Shown piece after piece: positions 9,969 to 19,147 of a DNA stretch of 32,843 nt. The DNA comes from Lachnospiraceae bacterium. Lineage in GTDB: Bacteria; Bacillota; Clostridia; Lachnospirales; Lachnospiraceae. How positions within the stretch are numbered: the stretch's first letter is position 1; the number at the start of each line of letters is the position of its first letter. The translations under genes and the position numbers were made by a program. Below the pieces are notes generated by a model. The model saw only the letters and a program-made list of their open reading frames with translations, did no database searches and was not told where the DNA came from. Location: NCBI GenBank assembly GCA_016280465.1, contig JAEEGT010000118.1, positions 1 through 32,843 of the forward strand, read 5' to 3'.

Positions 9969-10010
9969 GTGGCTTGGAGTGAAAAGAATCAGTTAAAGGA
10001 GACAATACAT

Positions 10011-10907
10011 ATGCTAAATCAAGAAAACGTTCACCTGGGCATTGCGCCCATTGCCTGGACCAACGACGACATGCCGGATCTGGGCGCTGAAAACACCTTC
10101 GAACAGTGCGTCAGCGAAATGGCCCTTGCGGGCTACGAAGGCTGTGAGATCGGAAACAAATACCCTCAGGATGTGGAAACCCTTAAGAAGGCCCTTGCTC
10201 TTCGCAATCTGCAGATCTGCAACTGCTGGTTCTCCACCTTCCTGATCTCAAAGCCCTACGAAGAGACCGAGAAAGAATTCATCAAAAAAGTTGAATTCCT
10301 TAAGGCCATGGGAGCCAAGGTCATCGGTGTGTCCGAGCAGTCCTACTCCGTTCAGGGTCAGATGAACACTCCCGTGTTCGGTCACAAGCACATCATGGAT
10401 CAGGATGAGTGGAAGCTTCTTTGCGACGGTCTTAATAAGCTGGGACGTGTAGCCAAAGAACGGGGTATCGATCTTACCTTCCACCATCACATGGGCACCG
10501 TTGTCCAGACCGAAGCAGAGGTTGACTACATGATGGAGCACACAGACCCCGAGTACTTTTCCCTTCTTTTTGACAGCGGACACTTTGCTTATTGCGGAGT
10601 GGACCCCGTAAAGATGGTAAAGAGATACGCGGACCGCATCAAACACGTGCATCTTAAGGACATCCGTCCCGAGGTGGTAGAGAAGGTTAAGCGCGAAAAC
10701 TTAAGCTTCCTTCAGGGCGTGAGAGAGGGTGCTTTTACCGTACCCGGAGACGGCTGCGTGGACTTTGATTCCATCTTCAAGGTACTTGAGGATACAGGCT
10801 ACAAGGGCTACATGCTGGTAGAAGCGGAGCAGGATCCCGCCAAGGCCAATCCCCTTGAGTATGCCATTAAGGCACGTAAGTTCATTAAAGAGCACGCAGG
10901 AATCTAA
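10011..10907 (+). CDS. iolE: Myo-inosose-2 dehydratase (TIM-barrel)
   Basis: LGIAPIAWTNDDMPDLGAENTFEQCVSEMALAGYEGCEIGNKYP, TFHHHMGTVVQTEAEVD, LLFDSGHFAYCG, HVHLKDIRP. ATG 10011 behind AAAGGAG. Confidence 0.95.
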   Translation: MLNQENVHLGIAPIAWTNDDMPDLGAENTFEQCVSEMALAGYEGCEIGNKYPQDVETLKKALALRNLQICNCWFSTFLISKPYEETEKEFIKKVEFLKAMGAKVIGVSEQSYSVQGQMNTPVFGHKHIMDQDEWKLLCDGLNKLGRVAKERGIDLTFHHHMGTVVQTEAEVDYMMEHTDPEYFSLLFDSGHFAYCGVDPVKMVKRYADRIKHVHLKDIRPEVVEKVKRENLSFLQGVREGAFTVPGDGCVDFDSIFKVLEDTGYKGYMLVEAEQDPAKANPLEYAIKARKFIKEHAGI

Positions 10908-10976
10908 GAAAGTCAATTAAGTCCGTAACGGGCCTGACAGGGCGCCGCGGCGGTGAACATTATAAGGAGAAAAAAT

Positions 10977-11990
10977 ATGGTAACATTCGGCGTAATCGGT
11001 GCAGGACGCATCGGTAAAGTACACACAGAAAGCATTTGCCTTCACGTTAAAGGCGCAAAGATTAAAACTCTTGCAGATCCCTTCATGAGCGATGAGGTTG
11101 CTGCATGGGCCAAGGACCTTGGAGTTGAGAACACCACCAAGGATTATCACGAGATTCTTAACGATCCCGAGATTGATGCTGTAATGATCTGTTCTTCCAC
11201 CAACACTCATTCCCCCATCTCCATCGAAGCCATCAAAGCGGGAAAGCACGTGTTCTGTGAAAAGCCCATCGACCATGATCTTGCCAAGATCAAAGAGGTG
11301 GTTGAAGCTTTAAAGGGCACCAAGATCAAATATCAGGTAGGCTTCAACAGAAGATTCGACCACAACTTCGAGGCAGTTCGCAATGCGGTTGCTTCCGGCA
11401 AAATCGGCGAGCCCCACATCATCAAGATCACATCCCGCGATCCCGAGCCTCCGTCAGCAGAGTATGCTGCAGTTTCCGGCGGTATGTTCCTTGACATGAC
11501 CATTCACGATTTTGATATGGTACGGTACCTTGCAGGCTGTGATGCGGAAGAGATCTATGTTCAGTCCGCAGTCCTTGTGGATCCCGCCATCGGACAGGCA
11601 GGGGACGTTGATACCGCACTTATTACCCTTAAGATGGCTAACGGAGCCCTTGCAATGATCGACAACTCCCGTAAGGCAGTTTACGGCTACGATCAGAGGG
11701 CCGAAGTATTCGGTTCCAAGGGCATGGTACAGACTGCCAACGATACCGAATCTACCATGGTATTCAGCGGAGATCAGGGTATCGTAGCAGAGAAGCCCCT
11801 TTACTTCTTCCTTGAAAGATACATGGAGTCCTTCTCAAGAGAAGTCCGTCTCTTTGTCAAAGCCATCGAGGAAGACACCGACACTCCTCTCGGAGTTATG
11901 GACGGCTTAAAGCCTGTTCTTATGGGCATCGCAGCCAAGAAGTCCGTGGAAGAGCACAGACCTGTAAAACTTTCTGAGATTCAGTTTTAA
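10977..11990 (+). CDS. iolG: Inositol 2-dehydrogenase (Gfo/Idh/MocA family)
   Basis: GVIGAGRIGKVH, HVFCEKPID, GFNRRFDHNF, GGMFLDMTIHDFDMVRYL. Confidence 0.93.
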   Translation: MVTFGVIGAGRIGKVHTESICLHVKGAKIKTLADPFMSDEVAAWAKDLGVENTTKDYHEILNDPEIDAVMICSSTNTHSPISIEAIKAGKHVFCEKPIDHDLAKIKEVVEALKGTKIKYQVGFNRRFDHNFEAVRNAVASGKIGEPHIIKITSRDPEPPSAEYAAVSGGMFLDMTIHDFDMVRYLAGCDAEEIYVQSAVLVDPAIGQAGDVDTALITLKMANGALAMIDNSRKAVYGYDQRAEVFGSKGMVQTANDTESTMVFSGDQGIVAEKPLYFFLERYMESFSREVRLFVKAIEEDTDTPLGVMDGLKPVLMGIAAKKSVEEHRPVKLSEIQF

Positions 11991-12209
11991 GATCATAATA
12001 CGCGATTGTAAACTCGACAATTCACTCGCAACCCGGCTCCACTACGCTCGACTAATCGCTAACTCCGGCTATGTGTCATGGCACGTTCGCCTATGGGGCC
12101 TCTCGCGCCAGACACCAAGCCTGCGTAAGCGCTGGATTCTCGCTTCGGTTCCCGCCTAATTGTTGCTCGTTGAATTTCGAGCTTTACCAATCGCTTGTAT
12201 ATTCTAAAA
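11988..12209. repeat. Intergenic structured repeat, copy 2 (iolG-iolB gap)
   Basis: Core 12024-12159 matches copy 1. Arms 12002-12017 and 12177-12194 pair with two single-nt bulges; inner stem 12017-12022/12158-12163. Confidence 0.88.
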
Positions 12210-12223
12210 CTATAGGAGCATAT

Positions 12224-12994
12224 ATGTTCACAGAATTTGTATATCCCGAGTTCGACGCGTCGGGTAAGAAGCAGCTTTGTACATACGGTGCCGAGAATGA
12301 CATGATGATGGACATTGCCGTGTATCGCATGAAGAAAGGTGATACAAAAACATTCCTTTCAAACACCGAGGAAACCGCGGTGCTGGTGGTTCTCGGTAAG
12401 GTTTCTTTTGAATGGAACGGAGAGAAGAAAGAAGGCTTCAGACACGATTTCATCAATGAAGGCCCTTATTGCCTCCATGCCTGCAAGGGCGTTGAAATAA
12501 AGATTGTGGCTTTGGAAGATTCCGAAGTGCTGGTGCAGAAAACAGATAACGAGCGCGATTTCACTCCCGTATTCTACACTCCCGAAACCTGCACCAACGA
12601 TACCTTCGGTAAGGGCCTGTGCGAGGACCGCATGGAGCGCACCGTTCGCACCATCTTTGATTACAGCAACGCACCTTACTCCAACATGGTTAACGGTGAA
12701 GTTATAAATCATCAGGGCAGCTGGTCAAGCTACACGCCTCACAGCCATCCCCAGCCTGAAGTGTATTATTACCGCTATGAGCGCCCCGAAGGCTTCGGAG
12801 CCTGCTTTATAGGTGAAAGTGCCTTCAAGATCGCTGACGGAAGCGCAGCCCACATCACACCCGGCAAGAATCACCCCCAGTGCACCGCACCGGGCTTTCC
12901 CATGTACTATTGCTGGATGATCCGCCATCTTCCCGGCAACCCTTGGACCACCAGAGACGATGATCCCAGATATCTCTGGATCAAAGAATTATAG
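12224..12994 (+). CDS. iolB: 5-deoxy-glucuronate isomerase
   Basis: SSYTPHSHPQPEVYYYRYERPEGFGACF, TPGKNHPQCTAPGFPMYYCWMIRHLPG. Start ATG 12224 (TAGGAG upstream) rather than the ATG inside the repeat. Confidence 0.93.
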   Translation: MFTEFVYPEFDASGKKQLCTYGAENDMMMDIAVYRMKKGDTKTFLSNTEETAVLVVLGKVSFEWNGEKKEGFRHDFINEGPYCLHACKGVEIKIVALEDSEVLVQKTDNERDFTPVFYTPETCTNDTFGKGLCEDRMERTVRTIFDYSNAPYSNMVNGEVINHQGSWSSYTPHSHPQPEVYYYRYERPEGFGACFIGESAFKIADGSAAHITPGKNHPQCTAPGFPMYYCWMIRHLPGNPWTTRDDDPRYLWIKEL

Positions 12995-13005
12995 TTTGGA
13001 TTATT

Positions 13006-13038
13006 AAAACAGCCCCTCAAATGAGGGGCTGTCTTTTA
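13006..13038. terminator. Bidirectional Rho-independent terminator
   Basis: AAAACAGCCCCTCA-AA-TGAGGGGCTGTCTTTT between convergent iolB and GH29. Confidence 0.85.
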
Positions 13039-14544
13039 TTTTAGCGTTATCTTAAAGCACTGCGGCATTCTGCTTTCAGGTGCTTCCTTAAGGGTGATCC
13101 GCAGCCCTTCGTGGTCGCAGATCCAGGCGGCGACAGAGTTGTGACAGACAGGGGAATCTCCGCCGGAACGGCCTGTGTCCCCGATCAACAGTTCCACGTG
13201 TTCAACGCAGGTCCCGTACCTTGCGGTGTTCAGGGACTTAATGTGTATTTCTTTGGAGGGCTTCATCTGGAAGGCGTAAAGTACTCCTTCTTTGTAGGTG
13301 AATCTGAAATCACCTTCATCATAGGCTATTTCGCCCTCTGCGAAGGTGCCTGCCTTGATCTGATGATCTCCTTCTTTGTAGAACCTGTAAGGTCCGGTCT
13401 CGTAGATCCCTTCACCGTTAATTCTAAGCCACTCACCGATCTCGGAAAGCACGCGGGTTTCTTCTTCCGTAAAGGTACCGTCGGGCTTGGGACCGATGTT
13501 AAGAAGGAGCATTCCGTTTTTGGATACCACGTCGATGAGTGTTGTTATACATTCATAGGAAGACTTGAAGGTGTTGTCTTTGGTGTAGCCCCAGGAGCGG
13601 TTTCCGATGGCGGTGTCCGTCTGCCAGGGGTAGGGGAAGATATCCCCGAGGGATCCCCGTTCCACATCCAGGGTGGCGGTTCCCAAGGGGAAAGCGTTGT
13701 GCTTAAAATCGATGGTCACTTCCGTGCCCCATTCCTCGGCCCTGTTATAGTAGTAAGCCGCCAGTTTTTTGAGCCAGGGCTTGAAGTTTTCATGCTGGAT
13801 CCACCAGTCAAAGTAAAGAAGCCCCGGACGGTATCTGTCTATGAGCTCGCAGGTGCGCACCAGCCAGTCTTCGCACCACTCGTCGGTAGGGCCTGCCTCG
13901 TCCACTGTGTCGGTGGTAGCGATCATGTCTCTGCCCAGCTTTTCTTCGTAGTGGGCGGGAGCGTAGAAATCAAACCATTCTTTGGAAGGGTCGATGTCAC
14001 TTTCGAAGGTCCGGCCCATGTTCATAAAGAAATAGTGCTCCGCTCTGTGGGAAGAAGCACAGAACTTAAGTCCCTGTTTCTCGCATTCTTCCTTTAATTC
14101 CCCGGCCACGTTACGCTTAGGCCCCATCTTTGCCGCATTCCAGCGGTTAAAGTCCGTATCGTACATGGCAAAGCCGTCATGGTGCTCCAGTACCGGTACC
14201 ACAAATCTTGCACCCGCATTCTTAAAGGTTTCGATCCAGCGGTGAGCATCAAACCCGGAACCGGTAAAGCTCGGGATAAAATCCTTGTATCCGAAATCCT
14301 TCTGAGACCCGTAGGTCTTTACGTGGTGTTCAAATTCTTTGGTACCTTCCTGATACATGTTCCTTGAGTACCATTCGTTGGAAAAGCCGGGAACGGAGTA
14401 GATCCCCCAATGGATAAAGATGCCGAACTTCCCGCCGTAGTACCAGTCGGGAGTTTTCCTGCCCGAAAGGGACTTCCAGTCCGCTTTGTATCTGCCTGCG
14501 GCAATTGTCTTGTCTATTAGCGAAAGATATTCACTTTTTGTCAT
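13036..14544 (-). CDS. Alpha-L-fucosidase, GH29 family
   Basis: WYYGGKFGIFIHWGIYSVPGFSNEWYSRNMY, FVVPVLEHHDGFAMYDT, RPGLLYFDWWIQ, NGMLLLNIGPKPDGTF. No signal peptide. Start MTKSEYLSL. Confidence 0.93.
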   Translation of the reverse strand: MTKSEYLSLIDKTIAAGRYKADWKSLSGRKTPDWYYGGKFGIFIHWGIYSVPGFSNEWYSRNMYQEGTKEFEHHVKTYGSQKDFGYKDFIPSFTGSGFDAHRWIETFKNAGARFVVPVLEHHDGFAMYDTDFNRWNAAKMGPKRNVAGELKEECEKQGLKFCASSHRAEHYFFMNMGRTFESDIDPSKEWFDFYAPAHYEEKLGRDMIATTDTVDEAGPTDEWCEDWLVRTCELIDRYRPGLLYFDWWIQHENFKPWLKKLAAYYYNRAEEWGTEVTIDFKHNAFPLGTATLDVERGSLGDIFPYPWQTDTAIGNRSWGYTKDNTFKSSYECITTLIDVVSKNGMLLLNIGPKPDGTFTEEETRVLSEIGEWLRINGEGIYETGPYRFYKEGDHQIKAGTFAEGEIAYDEGDFRFTYKEGVLYAFQMKPSKEIHIKSLNTARYGTCVEHVELLIGDTGRSGGDSPVCHNSVAAWICDHEGLRITLKEAPESRMPQCFKITLK

Positions 14545-14645
14545 GATAACCCCCGAAAAAGAAATGTATATGCATAACATATCATTGTTTCGTTAATTTT
14601 ACTATGCAAAATTTGCTTTTAGACCAAGATATACCCACCTAATGA

Positions 14646-14680
14646 CAAAAAATGCACATAAATTACCCAAAAGTTACAAA
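14646..14680. promoter_or_regulatory. Regulatory module similar to 4587-4620 upstream of the ABC transporter operon
   Basis: CAAAAAATGCACATAAATTACCCAAAAGTTACAAA aligns with CAAAAAATGCAATAAACTTTACCAAAAGATAACC. Confidence 0.5.
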
Positions 14681-14711
14681 AAAGTGAATAGAAATCACCA
14701 AAGAAAAACTG

Positions 14712-14717
14712 TATGAT
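14712..14717 (+). promoter_or_regulatory. Candidate -10 box (TATGAT) of the SBP gene
   Basis: 66 nt downstream of the shared module start, the same offset as in the iol promoter. Confidence 0.4.
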
Positions 14718-14788
14718 GTACTCAACAGTTGTAAATAAGTCGCGACCACTGTGCCGTGACTCACAACCATAATCATTGGAGGTTAACT

Positions 14789-16843
14789 ATGAAAAAGACA
14801 AGCAACAAAATCGCAGCTTTGGTTCTTTCGGCTGCAATGTGCGTTACCTTGTTGGCAGGCTGTGGCAAGACCACGACCGCAAGTGACAGCACACCCGCTT
14901 CGACTTCCAAGGCTTCAGTAAGCGCTTCTGTTGAAGAAAAGCAGCCTGAAGTTAAGGGCTATTCCGAAGCACCCATGCTCGCAGATCAGGTTGCGGCAGG
15001 TACTCTTCCCAAGGTTGAGGACAGAGTTCCCGATGCTGACAACGTATTTGTAGAGACCAAGGACGCCAACGGCGATCCCATTGCCATCGGAACCTACGGC
15101 GGCAAGATCACCATGACAGGTGTTTCCGGATGGGGACTTTCCAGACCTATCAACGAATCCATCATCCGTTTCAACTGTGACGGAACCTGGTATCCAAATG
15201 TTATGAAGTCCATCGAGCACAACGCTGACTCCACAGTATGGACCTTCCATTTAAGAGAAGGTATGAAGTGGTCCGACGGTGACGACTTCAACGCTGACGA
15301 TATCACATTCTGGTACTATATGTGCCACCGCAACAACTTCGACGGTAAGAAGAACGGCTGGAAATGCCTCCTTGATCAGAAGGTTGATGACGTTCAGACT
15401 TATCCCGAACTTGCCAAGGTTGATGATTACACCGTAACCTGGACATTCACTCAGCCCAAGTACGAATCAGACTTCATCCTTGACGGTGACTTCAAGTGGT
15501 GCTGGGCTCCTTCTCACTACCTTAAGGACCTCATCCCCAACTACGAAGGTTACGAATATGTTGAGAACCCTTACTGGCCCAACCCCGGTGAGCGTAACGA
15601 AGAAGCCGTTCTTGCAGCAGCAAAGACTCTCGGCATCGAAGGTTCTTCCACCAAGGACGTTGGTAAGGTTGCAACCTACAACTGGTGGAACTGCTCCGGA
15701 CTTCCTACTCTTTGCGCATTTACCCTTCCCGCAAACAGCTCCATTAAGGATCCTCTTTGCGTAGCAGTCAGAAACCCTTACTACTGGAAGGTTGATGCTG
15801 AAGGCAAGCAGCTTCCTTACCTTGACGAACTTAACTTCTACACCTGCGAAGATGAGCAGAGACTCCTTCTTTTCCGTGACGGAACCCTTGATATCATTGA
15901 TATCGGTGTCGGCGACATCGCTTCCACCCTTTCCGACATGGGCGGCGCTGCTTCCCTTAAAACCTTCGCAAGCGTTGAATGGGGCGATACCCAGATCACC
16001 TTTAACTACACCATCGCTGATGAGAACTATGCAAAGCTCTTTGCTAACCCTGATTTCCGTCAGGCAATGTCCATCTGCGTAGACAGGACCAAGGTTTCCG
16101 AACTCCTTTCCGAAGGCTTCCTTGAGCCCGGTCAGTGCGCCCCCGGTGTCGGCAACTTCGGTTACGATCCCGAATGGACCAACAAGTGGACCGAGTACGA
16201 TGTAGCTAAGGCTAAGAAGCTCCTTGAAGGCTGCGGACTTGTAATGGGCAGCGACGGCTTCTACACATTTGCTGACGGAACTCCCCTTCGTATAGACTTC
16301 TATACCTATGACAACCCTGAATCCGATACCAACAACTTCGCTGTTCTTGCTCAGTACTTCAAGGCAGCAGGTATCAACTGTGCACAGAAGAACATGGAAC
16401 TTTCCGCATACGACCAGGCTATCGACAACAACGACTGGTGCGCATGTATCGGACCTCACACCTCCATCGGTGGACTTGGTCTTAACGACAGACCCGCTCC
16501 CTTCGTTCCCATCGCTCAGGCAGCTGAGTGGTACGGCGAATACGGTACCTACTACGGAACAAACGGCGCTCAGGGTGTTAAGCCCGAAGGCGACATGGCT
16601 AAGCTTGTTGAACTCTACGAACAGTGGAAAGCAACAGACGGTGATGCTGCAAGAGAAGCTATCGCTCTTCAAATCTACGAGATCCACAAGAACAACCTTT
16701 GGACCATCGCTTACATGAAGAACGGCAACGGCTATGTTCTTGCAAACTCCAAGATCCAGAACTACGCAGACACCCTTGTTTATGCCGACAAGTACCAGAA
16801 CGCCAACATCGTTCACTATGCAACACTCTTTATAGCCGAATAA
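14789..16843 (+). CDS. ABC transporter substrate-binding lipoprotein, family 5 (Opp/Dpp type)
   Basis: MKKTSNKIAALVLSAAMCVTLLAGC lipobox. SBP_bac_5 features (WTFHLREGMKWSDGDDFNADDITFWY, FRQAMSICVDRTKVSELL). Confidence 0.93.
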   Translation: MKKTSNKIAALVLSAAMCVTLLAGCGKTTTASDSTPASTSKASVSASVEEKQPEVKGYSEAPMLADQVAAGTLPKVEDRVPDADNVFVETKDANGDPIAIGTYGGKITMTGVSGWGLSRPINESIIRFNCDGTWYPNVMKSIEHNADSTVWTFHLREGMKWSDGDDFNADDITFWYYMCHRNNFDGKKNGWKCLLDQKVDDVQTYPELAKVDDYTVTWTFTQPKYESDFILDGDFKWCWAPSHYLKDLIPNYEGYEYVENPYWPNPGERNEEAVLAAAKTLGIEGSSTKDVGKVATYNWWNCSGLPTLCAFTLPANSSIKDPLCVAVRNPYYWKVDAEGKQLPYLDELNFYTCEDEQRLLLFRDGTLDIIDIGVGDIASTLSDMGGAASLKTFASVEWGDTQITFNYTIADENYAKLFANPDFRQAMSICVDRTKVSELLSEGFLEPGQCAPGVGNFGYDPEWTNKWTEYDVAKAKKLLEGCGLVMGSDGFYTFADGTPLRIDFYTYDNPESDTNNFAVLAQYFKAAGINCAQKNMELSAYDQAIDNNDWCACIGPHTSIGGLGLNDRPAPFVPIAQAAEWYGEYGTYYGTNGAQGVKPEGDMAKLVELYEQWKATDGDAAREAIALQIYEIHKNNLWTIAYMKNGNGYVLANSKIQNYADTLVYADKYQNANIVHYATLFIAE

Positions 16844-16883
16844 GTTTTGACTTCTTTGCCAAACTTATAAGTCTAACTTAACC

Positions 16884-16923
16884 CCGGAGACGTGGGAACA
16901 GGTTTCCACGTCTCCGGTTTTTT
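16884..16923 (+). terminator. Rho-independent terminator between SBP and permease genes
   Basis: CCGGAGACGTGG-(10 nt)-CCACGTCTCCGG-TTTTTT. Preceded by ATAAGTTT/AAACTTAT hairpin (16840-16868). Confidence 0.88.
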
Positions 16924-16948
16924 AAAAAGTAAGAAAGGGACACTTCTC

Positions 16949-18019
16949 ATGGAAGCGTTGAAAGACTTTTTCAGGAAAGATCTGGTTCAATACATCATAA
17001 AGAGAATACTGATGTTCATTCCCACCCTTCTCCTGATATCTGTATTGGTTTTTTTCGTTATACAGCTTCCTCCCGGAGACTATGTTTCCGCGCAGATCTC
17101 TGCGCTGGCTTCCGAGGGTGAGCTTGTGGATGCGGACTATGCCGCAGCAATGAGGGCCGATTACGGCCTGGACCTGCCTGTATGGCAGCAGTATGTCAAG
17201 TGGATCAAGGATATCATCTGGACTCCCACCGATTCACCTTACTACAGACTTTATCACTCACATCACAACTGGAAGTATTCTTTTGCTTACGGTCGTGACG
17301 TCTGGAGCGTTGTTAACGAACGTCTCGGACTCACCATTGCCGTAACCGGTATCATAATGATCTTCCAGTACCTGGTTTCTATCCCTATTGCGGTCTATGC
17401 AAGTACCCACCAGTATTCCGCGGGCGACTACATATCCTCCATCATAGGATTTTTAGGAACCGCCATTCCGAACTTTATTTTGGCAATTGTGCTGATGTAT
17501 CTCTCTTACAAATGGACAGGCAGCGCCAACGTGGGTCTGTTCTCACAGGAGATGCTGAAAAACGGCGTTCACTTATATAATTTCGGCGAATTCATGAAGC
17601 GCATGATCATCCCCATCATCGTTATCGGTACCAGCGGAACCTGCGGTATCATCCGTTCCGTCCGTGCCCAGATGCTTGATGAGGTTGCAAGACAGTACAC
17701 CCTCACGGCCCGTGCCAAGGGCGTATCCGAAGGCAAGATCGTCATGAAATACTGTTTCCGTGCCGCAATGAACCCTACGGTTTCGGGCCTCGGCGGAGTG
17801 CTTTCAAGCCTCTTCTCCGGATCCACGGTAACCGCCATGGTTCTTAACATGCAGATCCAGGGCCCCGTTCTTTTTAAGGCTTTACAGTCTCAGGACATGT
17901 ACCTTGCGGGTGCCATCGTTATGGTCCAGGCTGTGCTGGTCGTTATCGGTATCCTTCTTTCCGATATTGCCCTTGCCTTCCTTGATCCCAGGATCCGCTA
18001 CTCAGGAGGTGGAAGATAA
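16949..18019 (+). CDS. ABC transporter permease (DppB/OppB type)
   Basis: Hydrophobic permease; EAA-like loop DEVARQYTLTARAKGVSEGKIVMKYCFRAAMNP; IDPR-like C-terminus. Confidence 0.9.
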   Translation: MEALKDFFRKDLVQYIIKRILMFIPTLLLISVLVFFVIQLPPGDYVSAQISALASEGELVDADYAAAMRADYGLDLPVWQQYVKWIKDIIWTPTDSPYYRLYHSHHNWKYSFAYGRDVWSVVNERLGLTIAVTGIIMIFQYLVSIPIAVYASTHQYSAGDYISSIIGFLGTAIPNFILAIVLMYLSYKWTGSANVGLFSQEMLKNGVHLYNFGEFMKRMIIPIIVIGTSGTCGIIRSVRAQMLDEVARQYTLTARAKGVSEGKIVMKYCFRAAMNPTVSGLGGVLSSLFSGSTVTAMVLNMQIQGPVLFKALQSQDMYLAGAIVMVQAVLVVIGILLSDIALAFLDPRIRYSGGGR

Positions 18020-19134
18020 TGGCTAAGAAGAAAACTAAAGAAGATTATTATCTTGCCTCCCAATGGACACTGATGGCGAGAAAACTGAAAAAGCACAAAC
18101 TTGCCAAAGTATCCTTTATAATCCTTGCAATACTTTATATCGCAGCTTTGTTTGCGGATTTCCTTGCTCCTTACGGACTGGAGGACTTCGACGGCCTTTA
18201 TAAGAACAGTGCTCCCGTACAGATCCACACGGTCTATGAAGGCGAGAATGTAGGCCCTTACATCTACAAGCTTACAAAGACCATCAACAAGACCGATTTC
18301 ACCATCACCATGAGTGAGGATACTTCCGAGTACTATAAGATCAAATTCTTTGTACACGGCGTTCCTTACAAGATCTTCGGACTCCTTCCCTGCGACCTTC
18401 ACCTTTTCGGTGTTTCGGACGGATCCAAGGGCGGCACCGGAGCCAAGATATTCCTTTTTGGTGCGGATTCCCTGGGGCGTGACATATTCTCCCGTGTGCT
18501 GCTCGGAGCGAGAATTTCCCTGACGATCCCCTTTGCCAGTGCCATCATTTCCTTCTTCCTCGGCATTGCCATCGGTTCCGTTTCCGGTTACTTCGGCGGC
18601 GTCATCGATATCGTTATCCAGCGTATCATCGAGGTTATAGGTGCGGTTCCCCAGATCCCTTTGTGGATGGCTCTTTCCGCAGCGATCCCTCCCGGAATCT
18701 CCACCATCAAGATGTACTTTTACATGACATTGATACTGTCCTTCATAAACTGGACGGGTATGGCCAGAGTCGTGCGAGGCAAGTTCTTATCCCTTAAGAA
18801 CGAAGATTATGTCATGGCAGCACGTCTTTCAGGCGTATCCACCTGGAAGATCATCTGGAAGCACCTGGTACCCGGTTTCATGAGTTACCTTATCGTATCC
18901 ATGACCCTTGGTATCCCCGGATCCATCGTAGGTGAAACATCCATGTCCTACCTGGGCCTCGGTATCAAGTCTCCCGCCACCAGCTGGGGTGTTCTTTTAC
19001 AGGAAGCAAGCTCCGTTACCGACGTAGCCAGCCGCCCTCACAAGCTCATCCCCATTATCTTCGTAACCATCACCGTATTGGCATTCAACTTCCTTGGTGA
19101 CGGACTTCGCGACGCAGCGGATCCTTACAAGTAA
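18019..19134 (+). CDS. ABC transporter permease (DppC/OppC type)
   Basis: FGADSLGRDIFSRVLLGARISL, MAARLSGVSTWKIIWKHLVPG, LSYLGLGIKSPATSWGVLLQEA. Overlaps the preceding stop. Confidence 0.93.
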   Translation: MAKKKTKEDYYLASQWTLMARKLKKHKLAKVSFIILAILYIAALFADFLAPYGLEDFDGLYKNSAPVQIHTVYEGENVGPYIYKLTKTINKTDFTITMSEDTSEYYKIKFFVHGVPYKIFGLLPCDLHLFGVSDGSKGGTGAKIFLFGADSLGRDIFSRVLLGARISLTIPFASAIISFFLGIAIGSVSGYFGGVIDIVIQRIIEVIGAVPQIPLWMALSAAIPPGISTIKMYFYMTLILSFINWTGMARVVRGKFLSLKNEDYVMAARLSGVSTWKIIWKHLVPGFMSYLIVSMTLGIPGSIVGETSMSYLGLGIKSPATSWGVLLQEASSVTDVASRPHKLIPIIFVTITVLAFNFLGDGLRDAADPYK

Positions 19135-19147
19135 GCAGGAGGAATTT

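Noticed and set aside
12071-12223. N-terminal extension of iolB from an ATG inside the repeat element
   Set aside because: The extension is translated repeat sequence; a good RBS and family-like N-terminus start at 12224.
13111-14097. 328-aa ORF antisense to GH29
   Set aside because: Fully inside a confident GH29 gene on the other strand; no family features.
15467-16816. 449-aa ORF antisense to the SBP gene
   Set aside because: Shadow ORF from strongly biased codon usage; no RBS, composition is V/C/G-rich and no recognisable domain.
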